A stretch of 39,006 nucleotides of DNA from Candidatus Micrarchaeota archaeon CG1_02_51_15 (GCA_001871495.1 MNVG01000042.1:1-39006); one strand, 5' to 3'; positions 1 through 9,021 are shown, numbered from the stretch's first letter. Made by a program: numbers and translations. Notes: a model not told the origin generated them from the letters alone.

Positions 1-11
1 AAAGGGAGATT

Positions 12-2738
12 CTAGCGTTTCTTATTATGCGAGTACATCCAGTACGCCACGCCTGCCGCAATCAAGACTATCACTACAATTATGGGCAACAGGTAGTCGG
101 AGCCGGCTTGCGCGACTTGGCCGCTAGAACCACGTGCAAGGTAGTCTCCGGCAGACCCTTTCGACGCAGGCTTTACAGCAGAGTACGGAGTGGGTTCAGG
201 CGTGGGCGCTGCAGGAACTGCGACCGGCGCGGCAAACTGCTGGATTACACTCTTGTCCATAGGCTTCATTACAATTGCCCTTACATTGAATTCCTGCCTA
301 GGCGCAAGGTTTACTTCGTCGTACTCGGCTATCACGCTTCCAGGCAGTACGCGCGAAGGCACGGGACTCAAGCTTATCAAGCCGTTCTGGTAGTCCGCGT
401 AGTCGAAAGGCATCCTGAAAGTCAACCTTCCTTGGAACCCGTTCGCACTCGCTTGATAGGAGACGGTGAACGAAGAACTAGTGGGCGTGAAAGTCCCTTG
501 TACTCGCGAGTTCTCGTCCAAACTCTGTTCCTGGCGTTCGGCAACAACAGGTTCAACAACTACTGCTTCTGTTTCAACAGACTCGGTGGCTTGAGTCGTT
601 GTCGGCAGTGCGTTAGTTCCGGTTGAAGACGAGGAAGACCCGCCGCTTGGACCGACCGATATCGACGAACTTGCGTAGACTGCAGTTCCTGTTACGGTTA
701 TAGTGTGCGTACATCCTGAGGAAACTGCGAATGAAGTATTGAAGAATCCGGTTGAATTGGCGTAAATCGTACCAGACGCACATCCGCTTAGCGTAAGTGA
801 AGCGTTATTCACCCCCGTGCCATTGCTGGAACCGTTGGCATAGGCATAATATACATAACCACTAATCCAAGTAGTTCCAGCAGACGTGAACGACCTGGGA
901 GCCACAGAGTAACTCGAAATATTATAAGTGTAGTTGTTCACTGAAACGTTGAATTGCTCCAATGTAAAGTTAGTGGAGTAGTTGTTCCAAAGCGAATCTC
1001 TTGCAGTTACATTCACCAAATAGTACTGGCCAGCAGTAATAAGTGACACGTTACACGCGTAGGTTGCTCCAGTTACCTGCGTAAGCGTACACGAAGAAGT
1101 ACTACTGTCGTTGTAGAACAACGCACTGCCCGAACTTATTGCAGTGCTTCCTGCATCTGTAAGGTTTACAGTAAATGAATAAGTTTGGGAGATGCCGCCC
1201 GCAGAAGGCGTAACGCTCGGAGATGAAGCCCCCGGACCCGTGTTATCCACTTGCAAGTCATAAACCATTGCAGTCGCGTTTTTCCCAGCCGAGTTGAATA
1301 CCAATAATCTTATTAAATAATTACCGTCTTGGTACTCGCTTGTGTTCCAAGTGGTTAAGAAAGAAGTGTTCGAAGTAGTGGAATTAATCAACGAGAAAAC
1401 ACGAGTCGTGTTTTCAACGGTAATGTTGTAGCTAGCGAATGTACCGCTTTGGTTATAAGCCGCGCCACTCACAGTAGCCAAGCCCGCATATGCTCCACTA
1501 GTAGGAACAGTAAGGGTCGAGACCAAGCCAGTATTGTTTACTTGAACCACTACCGTCGCGCTGTTAATATTGGATGCATTGTCAGTCACCGTAACATTAA
1601 GAGTGTAATACCCATCGGGAACCGCGCTAGTATTCCAATTAGTATAGTTTGAGGCAGAAACTGGTAGGTCGCCCGAATAGATTAAGTTCCACACTGACCC
1701 GGAAGTACCATAACGGTAATATACTGCATACCTACCGCCGTTCGTGTCGCTTGCCGAACCATTGACATGCACATAATCCCCGCTTACTATTTGCAATGAA
1801 GTCGGAGAAGTTACAGTTACGCTCGGATACGTATTATCCACCACGAGCATAGTCGTTGAGTTGTAGCCACGGTTTCCGGCTAGATCTGTCAACGTGACGT
1901 TTATCGACAAGTTAGCGTCATTACCATAAGAAGGAACAGTTATTGTGAAATTACAGAAAGTACTAGAATAGGTTGCATTGGCTACCGAAGTTCCATTAAT
2001 AAACGCTTCGCAAGAAGTGCTAGTGTTTACCGAATCATCAGTGATCGACGCATTTAGCACCAAGGTTGCGCCATTCTTGCGAATGGAAGCATTCAGATAA
2101 TAAGGCAGCAGAACAATAGGAGACGTGCTATCCAATTGTGCAACATATGAATCGTTGTAAGTCATATTGCCATAATGATCAGTCGCAGTCACGTTGATAG
2201 TGTAGTTACCATCAACTAATCCAGTAAGCGAATAGTTGTAATAACAGTAATAACCTGAAACCGTACTGTTTTGAGTGGCGCTAGCGCCGATTTTTATAGT
2301 GCAGTTAGTTACGTTCGATCCCGCATCCACTACTGACGCGTTTATCAGTACATATGACGTATTCTTGCTTGGAGTAGCATTAGAGTTGAGCAAGATTATT
2401 ACCGGGCCCGCCGTATCGAATCTGAAAGTGATATTTCCAGTAGTATTAGTATTGTTACTTGAATCGTTTGCCCACACGTTTATAGTGTGAAGCCCTTGGC
2501 TGATTGCCGCGAGCGAAATGTTCGCAACCAACGTAGTGTTTGCGCCGCCGTCAAGAGCATACCAAGTCGCGTTGATTCCACTTGCATCCGATGCCGAGTA
2601 ATTGAGGCTCGCGTAACTGATATTGGTATATATCAGATTTAAAGTCGGATTAGTTACCCACAATGAGGGAGACGTGCTATCTAATGATACTGAGTATGAA
2701 TCGTTGTAAGTGTGGTTGCTTGTAAGTGTGGTTGCCAT
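12..2738 (-). CDS. Giant surface glycoprotein, C-terminal part (frameshifted)
   Basis: This 908-residue frame is the continuation of the upstream surface-protein ORF. Its first residues (MATTLTS) lie in or beside the duplicated 16 bp, so its apparent start is probably an artefact of the frameshift. It contains at least five Ig-like repeats delimited by DSTSP, DTAGP and DNTYP motifs, dense glycosylation sequons, a Ser/Gly-rich low-complexity stretch around residues 690-705, a proline-rich segment near 840-850, and a C-terminal membrane anchor (DYLLPIIVVIVLIAAGVAY) followed by a basic tail ending KKR. It has no signal peptide of its own, so as an independent protein it could not be exported normally. 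Stop codon is TAG 11 bases from the window edge. Confidence 0.75.
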   Translation of the reverse strand: MATTLTSNHTYNDSYSVSLDSTSPSLWVTNPTLNLIYTNISYASLNYSASDASGINATWYALDGGANTTLVANISLAAISQGLHTINVWANDSSNNTNTTGNITFRFDTAGPVIILLNSNATPSKNTSYVLINASVVDAGSNVTNCTIKIGASATQNSTVSGYYCYYNYSLTGLVDGNYTINVTATDHYGNMTYNDSYVAQLDSTSPIVLLPYYLNASIRKNGATLVLNASITDDSVNTSTSCEAFINGTSVANATYSSTFCNFTITVPSYGNDANLSINVTLTDLAGNRGYNSTTMLVVDNTYPSVTVTSPTSLQIVSGDYVHVNGSASDTNGGRYAVYYRYGTSGSVWNLIYSGDLPVSASNYTNWNTSAVPDGYYTLNVTVTDNASNINSATVVVQVNNTGLVSTLTVPTSGAYAGLATVSGAAYNQSGTFASYNITVENTTRVFSLINSTTSNTSFLTTWNTSEYQDGNYLIRLLVFNSAGKNATAMVYDLQVDNTGPGASSPSVTPSAGGISQTYSFTVNLTDAGSTAISSGSALFYNDSSTSSCTLTQVTGATYACNVSLITAGQYYLVNVTARDSLWNNYSTNFTLEQFNVSVNNYTYNISSYSVAPRSFTSAGTTWISGYVYYAYANGSSNGTGVNNASLTLSGCASGTIYANSTGFFNTSFAVSSGCTHTITVTGTAVYASSSISVGPSGGSSSSSTGTNALPTTTQATESVETEAVVVEPVVAERQEQSLDENSRVQGTFTPTSSSFTVSYQASANGFQGRLTFRMPFDYADYQNGLISLSPVPSRVLPGSVIAEYDEVNLAPRQEFNVRAIVMKPMDKSVIQQFAAPVAVPAAPTPEPTPYSAVKPASKGSAGDYLARGSSGQVAQAGSDYLLPIIVVIVLIAAGVAYWMYSHNKKR

Positions 2739-4956
2739 AGTAGTCTATAGCGGTCACGTTAATCGTATAATTACCGCCAACAAAACCGGAAAGGTTATAC
2801 GTGGCATTACAATAACCTCCCGAAACGGTTCCCGCCATCAATGCATCCGCACCAACAGTAACATTACACGAAGTAACGTTCGACCCAGGCTCCGAAAGCG
2901 AAACATTCACATTCAAGGTAGACGAATTGGTAGCATTAGTCATATTCACCATAGCCATGGAAACAACAGGACCCCGACCATCCAAACGGAAAGTAATATT
3001 TCCAGTCGAATTTATGTTTCCGACAGAATCGTTTACCCACACGTTTATAGCATGGACTCCATCGGCAAAAGTGTAGAGGGAGATGTTCGAAGAGAGAGTA
3101 GTATTCGCGCCGCCGTCCAAGGAGTACCAAGTTGCATTGATTCCAATTGCATCGTATTCCGAGTGGTTCAAATAACGACCACCGACCATATTATAAATTA
3201 CCTCGTCGACTACCGGCGAGTATACCACGACATAGTTTGGTGCGGTTCCGTCTACTGTAAAATTCCTGCTTCCCGCACTGTTGTTCCAGTTGCCAGCATT
3301 ATCAGCCATTCTAACGTTTATCTCGTAAGTACGTTGGCCAGTATAGTTAACCATATTATTTACACACTCTGCACTCGAAGTACTGAGGTTGATGCACGAA
3401 AGGTTTTGTGCATCGAAATCAACCATCGTATTGTTTTGTACGTCTCTAACCGTTATGGCGAGCGTTGAAAGGTTTAATGAAGATCCGCCTACGGAGTATA
3501 GCGTTACGTTTAATGTCTGCAACCCGTCAGAATAATTTGCGGCAAAAGGAGTGTTGATAGTGGCGTTCGGAATGCCATCGTCATAACCCGTAATATTAAT
3601 CAAATAATTAATTTGCGTGCCGTTTATAAGTTGGCCCGGGAGAGTCACATTATAAGTAGCCGCCGAGGCGTTGCGGACTACGAAGGTATAGTTTTCACTA
3701 TGCAGGTTGGTGAACATACAGTAGCCGCCGACCGTAACATTGGACGAAACAACTGCGGATAGGCTGGTTGAATTGTAAGCATCTACGGTCTGACCCGTAA
3801 CTGCCGCATAGTAAATACCCGTGAGGTTAATCGTGATATTGTGAAGAGAGGTATCGAATACAGGGTCATTGCCCGACACTATATTTTGGTTATATGCGTC
3901 CAAGCGCGTGCTGATTATTATCGTGGCCGGAGATGCGTCATTTACGGGAGGGATATACTCGGTGACGTTAATGAATGTATATGCGACAATGTCATTAGTG
4001 ATGTTATATATTGGAAAACAGAACCCCAAGCCGGATGCGTTAACTGTCTTATTAGTTGCATTAAAGGCCGCTGGGTCGCTGTAATTAAGTGAAAAACATG
4101 CGCCTGCCTTGCTGCTGTTTATAGGCGAAGTATTATTTGAAACGAACACCGCAGAAATGTTATATCCGATCATATTTTGATACCAGAAATAGGGATTGCT
4201 CGGATCTGCAGGAGCCACCAAGTAGATTGAATTGAGATTTAGGGTGGCAACATCAGGCGTGCTCACGTTGCCAGTATAATTAACTGCCGTGTTGGTGCAG
4301 TTTCCCCCGCCTACGAAGGTAGTGCAGTTTGCGTCCGGGTTGGCATAAGCGTACATGTGAAGCGGAGAGGGGCTGTATTGACTTAGAACAGGAGAGAAAT
4401 TGAAGTAACTGGTAACGTTGAACTTCGGCGAATCGTTGTAGTTTTCAGCAACATAATAATCAGTCCTGAATTGCTTGACTTCGCCGCTCATCCAAGAGAA
4501 GTTGTTGTTGAACTGCCAGAAGAACATCGTGTGATTCTGGACCATTTTCCACGTGCCCGCATCAAGGATCAAAGTAGTTAAATTTATACTCGTATTAATC
4601 ACAGACCCCGAAATGTTCAGGTACTGCGAAAAATTGGCATCAAGGATAGGCAAATTGTTGTCTTGGATTACTGTGACATTAGTATATACCGTGCCATTTT
4701 TTCCGAAGTAACTGCAACGATCGTTCAAAGTAGATACGTTAACATTATGAGTTCCTAACGGAGTGATGACGGTTTCAGTATAGTTGGTTTCAGTGCAGGA
4801 CTGGGAGATTATCGCAGGGGAGGAGAACCCGCTTAGTATGAGGAGAAAGAACGACAGGCCGAGGAGGACGGAGAAGCTTTTTATAAAATTAGGTTTTTTA
4901 CTTGCGCGGTTATTGGCGCAATTATTCTGGCTATTATTGTTGTTTACTTTATTCAC
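2677..4956 (-). CDS. Giant surface glycoprotein, N-terminal part (frameshifted)
   Basis: This is the upstream 759-residue part of a large exported protein. It starts at GTG with an upstream GGAGA ribosome site on the minus strand (about 4962-4969). A charged, Asn-rich N-terminus is followed by a hydrophobic signal segment at about residues 29-50. The rest is rich in Asn-X-Ser/Thr sequons and beta-sandwich (Ig-like) repeats ending in motifs such as LDGRGP, typical of archaeal cell-surface proteins. From about residue 590 it shares a repeat unit with the downstream part (INATWYSLDGGANTT, then a GNITFR motif, then GNYTINVTA). The frame leaves homology just after GNHTY, exactly at a 16-bp tandem duplication, and ends in a short unrelated tail. 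Removing one copy joins it to the downstream ORF as a single 1642-residue protein. Its role as an envelope or adhesion protein is inferred from architecture only. Confidence 0.8.
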   Translation of the reverse strand: MNKVNNNNSQNNCANNRASKKPNFIKSFSVLLGLSFFLLILSGFSSPAIISQSCTETNYTETVITPLGTHNVNVSTLNDRCSYFGKNGTVYTNVTVIQDNNLPILDANFSQYLNISGSVINTSINLTTLILDAGTWKMVQNHTMFFWQFNNNFSWMSGEVKQFRTDYYVAENYNDSPKFNVTSYFNFSPVLSQYSPSPLHMYAYANPDANCTTFVGGGNCTNTAVNYTGNVSTPDVATLNLNSIYLVAPADPSNPYFWYQNMIGYNISAVFVSNNTSPINSSKAGACFSLNYSDPAAFNATNKTVNASGLGFCFPIYNITNDIVAYTFINVTEYIPPVNDASPATIIISTRLDAYNQNIVSGNDPVFDTSLHNITINLTGIYYAAVTGQTVDAYNSTSLSAVVSSNVTVGGYCMFTNLHSENYTFVVRNASAATYNVTLPGQLINGTQINYLINITGYDDGIPNATINTPFAANYSDGLQTLNVTLYSVGGSSLNLSTLAITVRDVQNNTMVDFDAQNLSCINLSTSSAECVNNMVNYTGQRTYEINVRMADNAGNWNNSAGSRNFTVDGTAPNYVVVYSPVVDEVIYNMVGGRYLNHSEYDAIGINATWYSLDGGANTTLSSNISLYTFADGVHAINVWVNDSVGNINSTGNITFRLDGRGPVVSMAMVNMTNATNSSTLNVNVSLSEPGSNVTSCNVTVGADALMAGTVSGGYCNATYNLSGFVGGNYTINVTAIDYYGNHTYKQPHLQRFILSIIR
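2704..2735. repeat. Perfect 16-bp tandem duplication causing frameshift
   Basis: Two adjacent identical copies of TTGTAAGTGTGGTTGC (plus strand, 2704-2719 and 2720-2735) lie inside the surface-protein gene. Sixteen is not a multiple of three. Deleting one copy makes 12-4956 a single frame of exactly 1643 codons, and restores YGNHTYNDSYSVSLDSTSP, which matches the paralogous repeat YGNMTYNDSYVAQLDSTSP elsewhere in the same protein. Confidence 0.95.
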
Positions 4957-5048
4957 TTTTTGCTCTCCTTCTCTGTTTTTTCGTAAATATTTTTCCCTAA
5001 ACCGCGTTTACGGCCGAATTATTTTCGGAAGTAATTACACCCAAAGGG

Positions 5049-5056
5049 TTTATATT
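5049..5056 (-). promoter_or_regulatory. Probable TATA box for the surface-protein gene
   Basis: On the minus strand the sequence CGAATATAAACC lies about 95 bases before the GTG start at 4956 and just downstream of the tRNA-Ile gene. It resembles an archaeal TATA box and would give an untranslated leader of roughly 65 bases containing the GGAGA site. Assigned by position and motif only. Confidence 0.4.
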
Positions 5057-5084
5057 CGTTTTGGGAAAAGTTGAAAAAAAAGAG

Positions 5085-5252
5085 TGGGCGAGAAGGGATT
5101 TTCCTTTCCCAGTCGAAAGGGGACTGCAAGTTCCCTTTCTTTTTGGGGTATTGAAAGACCTTTTTCTTTTGGGAAAGAAAAAGGGATTTCATTTGAACCC
5201 TTGGCCGCCCGATTATCAGTCGGGTGCTCCAACCAGACTAAGCTACTCGCCC
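5085..5252 (-). tRNA. tRNA-Ile(GAU) with a 93-nt intron in the T arm
   Basis: Acceptor stem halves GGGCGAG (5246-5252) and CTCGCCC (5086-5092) pair perfectly, with A as discriminator at 5085. The anticodon arm is CCCGA-CTGATAA-TCGGG, giving anticodon GAU. The T arm begins AAGGG-TTCAAA and finishes T-CCCTT only after about 93 extra bases (5099-5191 if cut at position 59/60; an AAAT repeated at both ends leaves a few bases of ambiguity). Removing that stretch gives a normal 75-nt tRNA. The intron ends can pair with each other (CTTTCCC with GGGAAAG plus flanking T-A pairs). No canonical 37/38 intron is present. Confidence 0.85.
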
Positions 5253-5347
5253 ACTTAAAATAACGGAAAGAATTTGGTGCGTTCTTGTTTTTAAGGCCTG
5301 CGAAACAATGGGTTGCATGCCGTTGTTGAAAAGTATAAAAAAGAAGG

Positions 5348-5364
5348 GAGGGGTTGCTCCCCTC
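5348..5364 (-). terminator. Intrinsic terminator after metK
   Basis: GAGGGG-TTGCT-CCCCTC forms a six-base-pair hairpin. On the minus strand it is followed by TTCTTTTTT and lies about 30 bases beyond the metK stop codon. Confidence 0.55.
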
Positions 5365-5395
5365 TTGTTTTTCGGATTGCCTCTTGCGTACTATA

Positions 5396-6568
5396 TTATA
5401 GTCCGGCGTCTTTCTTGAGTGCAGCGGCCTTGTCCGTAGCTTCCCATGTGAAGTCAGGGTCGTTGCGCCCGAAGTGTCCGTACGCGGCGGTCTTCTTGTA
5501 GATTGGCCTGCGTAGGTTGAGGTCGCGGATGATGTGCGCCGGCTTTAATCTGAAGTGCTTTCGTACTAATTCGACCAGTTTTTCTTCAGGAACTTTGTTG
5601 GTTCCGTGGCAGGAGACGAGTACGGATACTGGGTCGGGTACGCCTATGCAGTAGGCGAGTTGTACTTCGCAACGGTCGGCAAGCCCTGCTGCAACCAGGT
5701 TTTTGGCTATGTAGCGGGCCATGTAAGATGCGCTGCGGTCGACTTTGGACGGGTCCTTGCCGGAAAAACAGCCGCCGCCGTGCGAGCCTTGGCCGCCGTA
5801 AGTGTCCACTATTATCTTTCGTCCGGTTACTCCGGTGTCGGCTGCGGGTCCGCCGAGTACGAAGCGGCCGGTTGCGTTGATGTGTATTTTTGTGTTTGCG
5901 TCAAGCCATTTTTCGCAAACTGGTTTTATGACGTCTTCGGTTATGCGTTTGTTTATTTCTTCGTTGGACGGTTCGGGGTCGTGTTGGGTTGCTATTACTA
6001 CCGTGTGCACGCGCTTGGCTTTGCCGTTCTCGTATTCTATTGTCACTTGCGACTTGCCGTCCGGCCTTAGCCACGGAATTATTTTTTTCTTCCTGCATTC
6101 GGCAAGGCGTTGGGCGAGCTTGTGTGCAAGCGTTATGGGCAGTGGCATGTACTCGGGGGTTTCGTTTGTTGCGTAGCCGAACATGAGCCCTTGATCGCCT
6201 GCTCCTTGTTCTTCCTCGCTTTGCTTCACTACTCCTTGGGCGATGTCGGGCGATTGTTCGTGGATTGCGACTAGAACTGCAACCGAGTCGAAGTCGAAGT
6301 GATAAGCGGGGTTGGAGTAGCCGATTTCCTTAATCGTTTTCCTAATAGTGTCTTGCACGTCAATGTAGCAAGTGGTGGTTACTTCGCCTGCAACTATAAC
6401 CAAACCCGTGCTGGCAAGCGTTTCTACGGCAACGCGTGCCTGCGGGTCCTTGGCGTAAATCGCGTCGAGGATGCCGTCGGACACTTGGTCGCACACTTTG
6501 TCAGGGTGCCCTTCGGTGACTGATTCGGAAGTAAAGAGGTAACTTCCTTTGGGTAGCGATATTGCCAT
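5396..6568 (-). CDS. metK: S-adenosylmethionine synthetase, bacterial type
   Basis: This enzyme makes S-adenosylmethionine from ATP and methionine in the cytoplasm. The 390 residues match the bacterial MetK family length and carry its signatures: [12 protein letters not shown] near residue 20 (methionine/ATP loop), [15 protein letters not shown] near 120, and the P-loop-like [16 protein letters not shown] near 265 (usually GGGAFSGKD; Cys replaces Ala). Archaea normally use a very divergent MAT of their own, so a bacterial-type enzyme points to gene transfer in this lineage. The ATG at 6568 is preceded by GGAGG (about 6581-6585) and by a TATA-like CTTTAAATG about 44 bases upstream. It is transcribed divergently from the XRE-CBS regulator. 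Confidence 0.96.
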   Translation of the reverse strand: MAISLPKGSYLFTSESVTEGHPDKVCDQVSDGILDAIYAKDPQARVAVETLASTGLVIVAGEVTTTCYIDVQDTIRKTIKEIGYSNPAYHFDFDSVAVLVAIHEQSPDIAQGVVKQSEEEQGAGDQGLMFGYATNETPEYMPLPITLAHKLAQRLAECRKKKIIPWLRPDGKSQVTIEYENGKAKRVHTVVIATQHDPEPSNEEINKRITEDVIKPVCEKWLDANTKIHINATGRFVLGGPAADTGVTGRKIIVDTYGGQGSHGGGCFSGKDPSKVDRSASYMARYIAKNLVAAGLADRCEVQLAYCIGVPDPVSVLVSCHGTNKVPEEKLVELVRKHFRLKPAHIIRDLNLRRPIYKKTAAYGHFGRNDPDFTWEATDKAAALKKDAGL

Positions 6569-6695
6569 AATTCAAAAAACCTCCGTTCCATTCGTGCTCT
6601 GATACGCATTTAAAGAACAACGCAACTTCTTTCACGAAGCTTATTAATAATATCTCGTGACAGTTTTATTCCTAAAAGAATAATGAGGTGTTTTT

Positions 6696-7235
6696 GTGTT
6701 TCCTGATGTTTCCGAAATAGGTATTTTGAGGAGGAAGGCAGGCTTAAGCCAGGCTGTGCTTGCGCGTGAAGCCGGTGTTTCGCAGTCGCTTGTAGCTAAA
6801 ATAGAGTCGGGTCGGATTGAACCGGGTTATGCTGTTGTCTCAAGGATTTTCGGCGTGTTGGCTAATGTGGGAAAAAAAGACGAGAAGACTGCTGGCGAAG
6901 TAATGAATCGGAAGGTGCTCTGGCTTTTGGTAGGCGATTCACTTAGGCAGGCTGTAACTAAAATGAAGAGCAACGCGATTTCGCAGGTGCCTGTGCTTGA
7001 AGATGACAAACCGGTTGGTTTGGTTACCGAAGGGGTTTTGTTGGACGCGCTTTCGCGGGGCTCTAAGCAGAATGTCGGCGAAGTGATGGCGGAGGCGCCG
7101 TCGGTTGTTTCGCTTTCAATGCCGCTTGGCGCTCTTGCAGGGTTGTTGAAGCATTGTTCGTTGGTTTTGGTTGCGGAAAAAGGCAGGTTTAAAGGCGTTG
7201 TTACTAAGTCCGACTTGTTTGATGCAATGTATTAA
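6696..7235 (+). CDS. XRE-type HTH regulator with CBS domain pair (COG3620-like)
   Basis: The N-terminal 60 residues are a helix-turn-helix of the XRE class (LRRKAGLSQAVLAREAGVSQ, then SLVAKIESGRIEPGY). Two CBS domains follow from about residue 66 (VMNRKVLWL...QVPVLEDDKPVGLVTEG, then VGEVMAEAPSVVSL...GRFKGVVTKSDLFDAMY). CBS pairs bind adenine nucleotides, so it is likely a transcription regulator responding to energy or SAM-related ligands. It starts at GTG, preceded by GAGGTG. A TATA-like TTATTAATAATAT sits at about 6641-6653. Its divergent placement beside metK, with under 130 bases between, makes control of metK possible but unproven. Confidence 0.85.
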   Translation: MFPDVSEIGILRRKAGLSQAVLAREAGVSQSLVAKIESGRIEPGYAVVSRIFGVLANVGKKDEKTAGEVMNRKVLWLLVGDSLRQAVTKMKSNAISQVPVLEDDKPVGLVTEGVLLDALSRGSKQNVGEVMAEAPSVVSLSMPLGALAGLLKHCSLVLVAEKGRFKGVVTKSDLFDAMY

Positions 7236-7273
7236 TTAGGCGGGATTTCTTTTAGCCGTATTAGGGGTTTTTC

Positions 7274-7834
7274 TTGAAGAATGACTTGGTGAAGACCGCG
7301 TTGGCGGGCTTTGTTTTTTTGTTGCTGGCTTTGGTTGCACTTGAAGGGATTGCCTCGTTTTTTCCGTCGGCGTTTTCGTCTTTCGAGTCTTTGGTTGTCC
7401 AATATGGTTTGGTTGGAACGTTTGCATTGATTTTTTTGGGCAGTTCGTTGATTCCGTTTCCTGTTGACATTGTCTTTACTTACTCGGCGGTATTGTCAAC
7501 TGATTTGCTGCTTTTGATTGTCGTTGCGGTTGTCGCGTCTTTTTTGGGTTCGTTGGTAAACTATGCTATTGCGCTACTGCTGCGGGAAAAGTTCGTCTTG
7601 CGGTTTGTTAAGGAAAAGGACTTGGAGCAGGCCCGCAAGACGGTTGACGCTTACGGGCCGTGGGCGATAATAGTGTTCGGCGTCCTTCCGGCGTCTCCGT
7701 TGATTGACCCGTTGACTTTCCTTGCGGGGCTTTCGAAAATGAGTTTCAAAAAATTCGTTGTATTCCTGTTCGCATCGAAGGTAATACACTTCGCGCTATT
7801 GGCGGGTCTTGCGAACTTGTTTTCATTGGGATGA
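7274..7834 (+). CDS. VTT/DedA-family membrane protein
   Basis: A 186-residue integral membrane protein with a hydrophobic N-terminus and several membrane segments. It shows the family pattern FLGSSLIPFPVDIVF in the first half and a later GVLPASPLIDPLTFLAGLSKM with the conserved proline/aspartate and glycine. This resembles the SNARE-associated (VTT/DedA) fold, thought to act in lipid scrambling or transport. TTG start with AGGGG about six bases upstream. It follows the regulator by 38 bases on the same strand and may be cotranscribed. The substrate is unknown. Confidence 0.75.
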   Translation: MKNDLVKTALAGFVFLLLALVALEGIASFFPSAFSSFESLVVQYGLVGTFALIFLGSSLIPFPVDIVFTYSAVLSTDLLLLIVVAVVASFLGSLVNYAIALLLREKFVLRFVKEKDLEQARKTVDAYGPWAIIVFGVLPASPLIDPLTFLAGLSKMSFKKFVVFLFASKVIHFALLAGLANLFSLG

Positions 7835-7861
7835 ATTGTAGCATGCGAGAGGTAATTTAAT

Positions 7862-8941
7862 TTGACTGATAGGAAAGTTGAATTGGCTAATAGGATAATA
7901 CGCGAGACCGTTGAATCCGCGTCGCTTGAAGGGCTTAGGAAAACAAAATCTTTTGCAGTATTGCGGCCGAGGCTTGCAAGCAATCCTCGCAAGCGTTGCG
8001 AACCTGCTTTCTTTTCTTCTCTGACTCAAGGAAGCGAGTACCGCCAGTTTGTCTTAATGCTTAAGCCTCCTGAAAACGCGGGAGACTTCGGCAGTTCTTA
8101 CGCGGGTTACCGTACTTGGTATTTTCCAAAGGGCACGGCTTATTCAATAAGGGGCGTGGCTCATTTGCCTAACTCGGCTTTTGCGAAAGTGTTGATTGAA
8201 CAAAAGGGCAAGAAGTTGAAACTGTTGCTGTATCCTATCCAGAAAACGCTTTTCATTGACGACAACGTTCATAACGTGGGCGGAAACAGGGAAGTAACCG
8301 CGCGTCAACGCAGGGAATTGTTGAATCGTTGGGTTGGTAAGCATGCAGGAAAAATTGGCGTTGCGACCCTTACTAAAGTTTGGGAATTTCTTGAACTCGA
8401 AGGCAGTTATTACGGAGTTTACGGAGTTAATCCAAGAGCGGCGAATGTGATTTTGCAAGAAAAAGCCGCGGGTATTCTGCGGACGATACAGGATGGAAGA
8501 ATATCCAATAAACTGTTGATTCCAAAAGAGGAGGTAATCCGTTCCAGGTTGCGGACTGAAAAAACGTGTAAAAAAGACTTGCGGTTGGCCGCGTTATTGC
8601 ACGACCACGCGCAGGAAGTCCTTTGCAGGCGCATTAGAGCGCTGCGGGTTACCGATGCGGCTCATGCTTTGCAGGGAGTTGAACGGCATTTCCTATTCGT
8701 GCCTTTGGCAGAACAAATTGCAGAGCGCTTGAGGAAAGAAGGTTTCGAAGTTGAATTGCACGCCATGCATCCTGACAATATAGTTCCTGAGTTATTTGAA
8801 GTAAAACCGGCTAGAGAAACAATTGCGTTGGTTAAACTGCCCTTGCAACGGCTTGCCGAATCGTTTCCCGCATCCAGTTTTGCCCTTAAGTTCATGAATA
8901 ATACTAGTAAAACTCAAATAAAGACCGTGCGCGTTTCCTAG
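7862..8941 (+). CDS. Conserved-looking protein of unknown function
   Basis: I do not recognise this 359-residue soluble protein. It has no signal peptide or membrane segment, is basic, and has a middle region rich in aromatic and beta-forming residues (YAGYRTWYFPKG, LEGSYYGVYGVNPR). The C-terminal third is rich in charged helices with HDHAQEVLCRRIRALR near residue 245. Base composition and codon use resemble neighbouring genes. TTG start, preceded by GAGAGGT. It ends in TAG, with a second in-frame stop two codons later. It sits 27 bases after the VTT gene, suggesting a common transcript. Confidence 0.65.
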   Translation: MTDRKVELANRIIRETVESASLEGLRKTKSFAVLRPRLASNPRKRCEPAFFSSLTQGSEYRQFVLMLKPPENAGDFGSSYAGYRTWYFPKGTAYSIRGVAHLPNSAFAKVLIEQKGKKLKLLLYPIQKTLFIDDNVHNVGGNREVTARQRRELLNRWVGKHAGKIGVATLTKVWEFLELEGSYYGVYGVNPRAANVILQEKAAGILRTIQDGRISNKLLIPKEEVIRSRLRTEKTCKKDLRLAALLHDHAQEVLCRRIRALRVTDAAHALQGVERHFLFVPLAEQIAERLRKEGFEVELHAMHPDNIVPELFEVKPARETIALVKLPLQRLAESFPASSFALKFMNNTSKTQIKTVRVS

Positions 8942-9021
8942 GCGGAATAAACGCTTTTTTTTAATCCGCGCGTTTAAGTTAGGCAGGCCGTTTTATTTAG
9001 TTGCATTTTCAATAGCAGGTG

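Noticed and set aside
2710-3468. A 252-codon plus-strand open frame opposite the surface-protein gene
   Set aside because: It mirrors the low-complexity Thr/Asn-rich gene on the other strand, has no family features and no ribosome site.
5050-5258. Short coding frames over 5050-5258 on both strands
   Set aside because: They lie entirely within the intron-containing tRNA-Ile gene and have no coding features.
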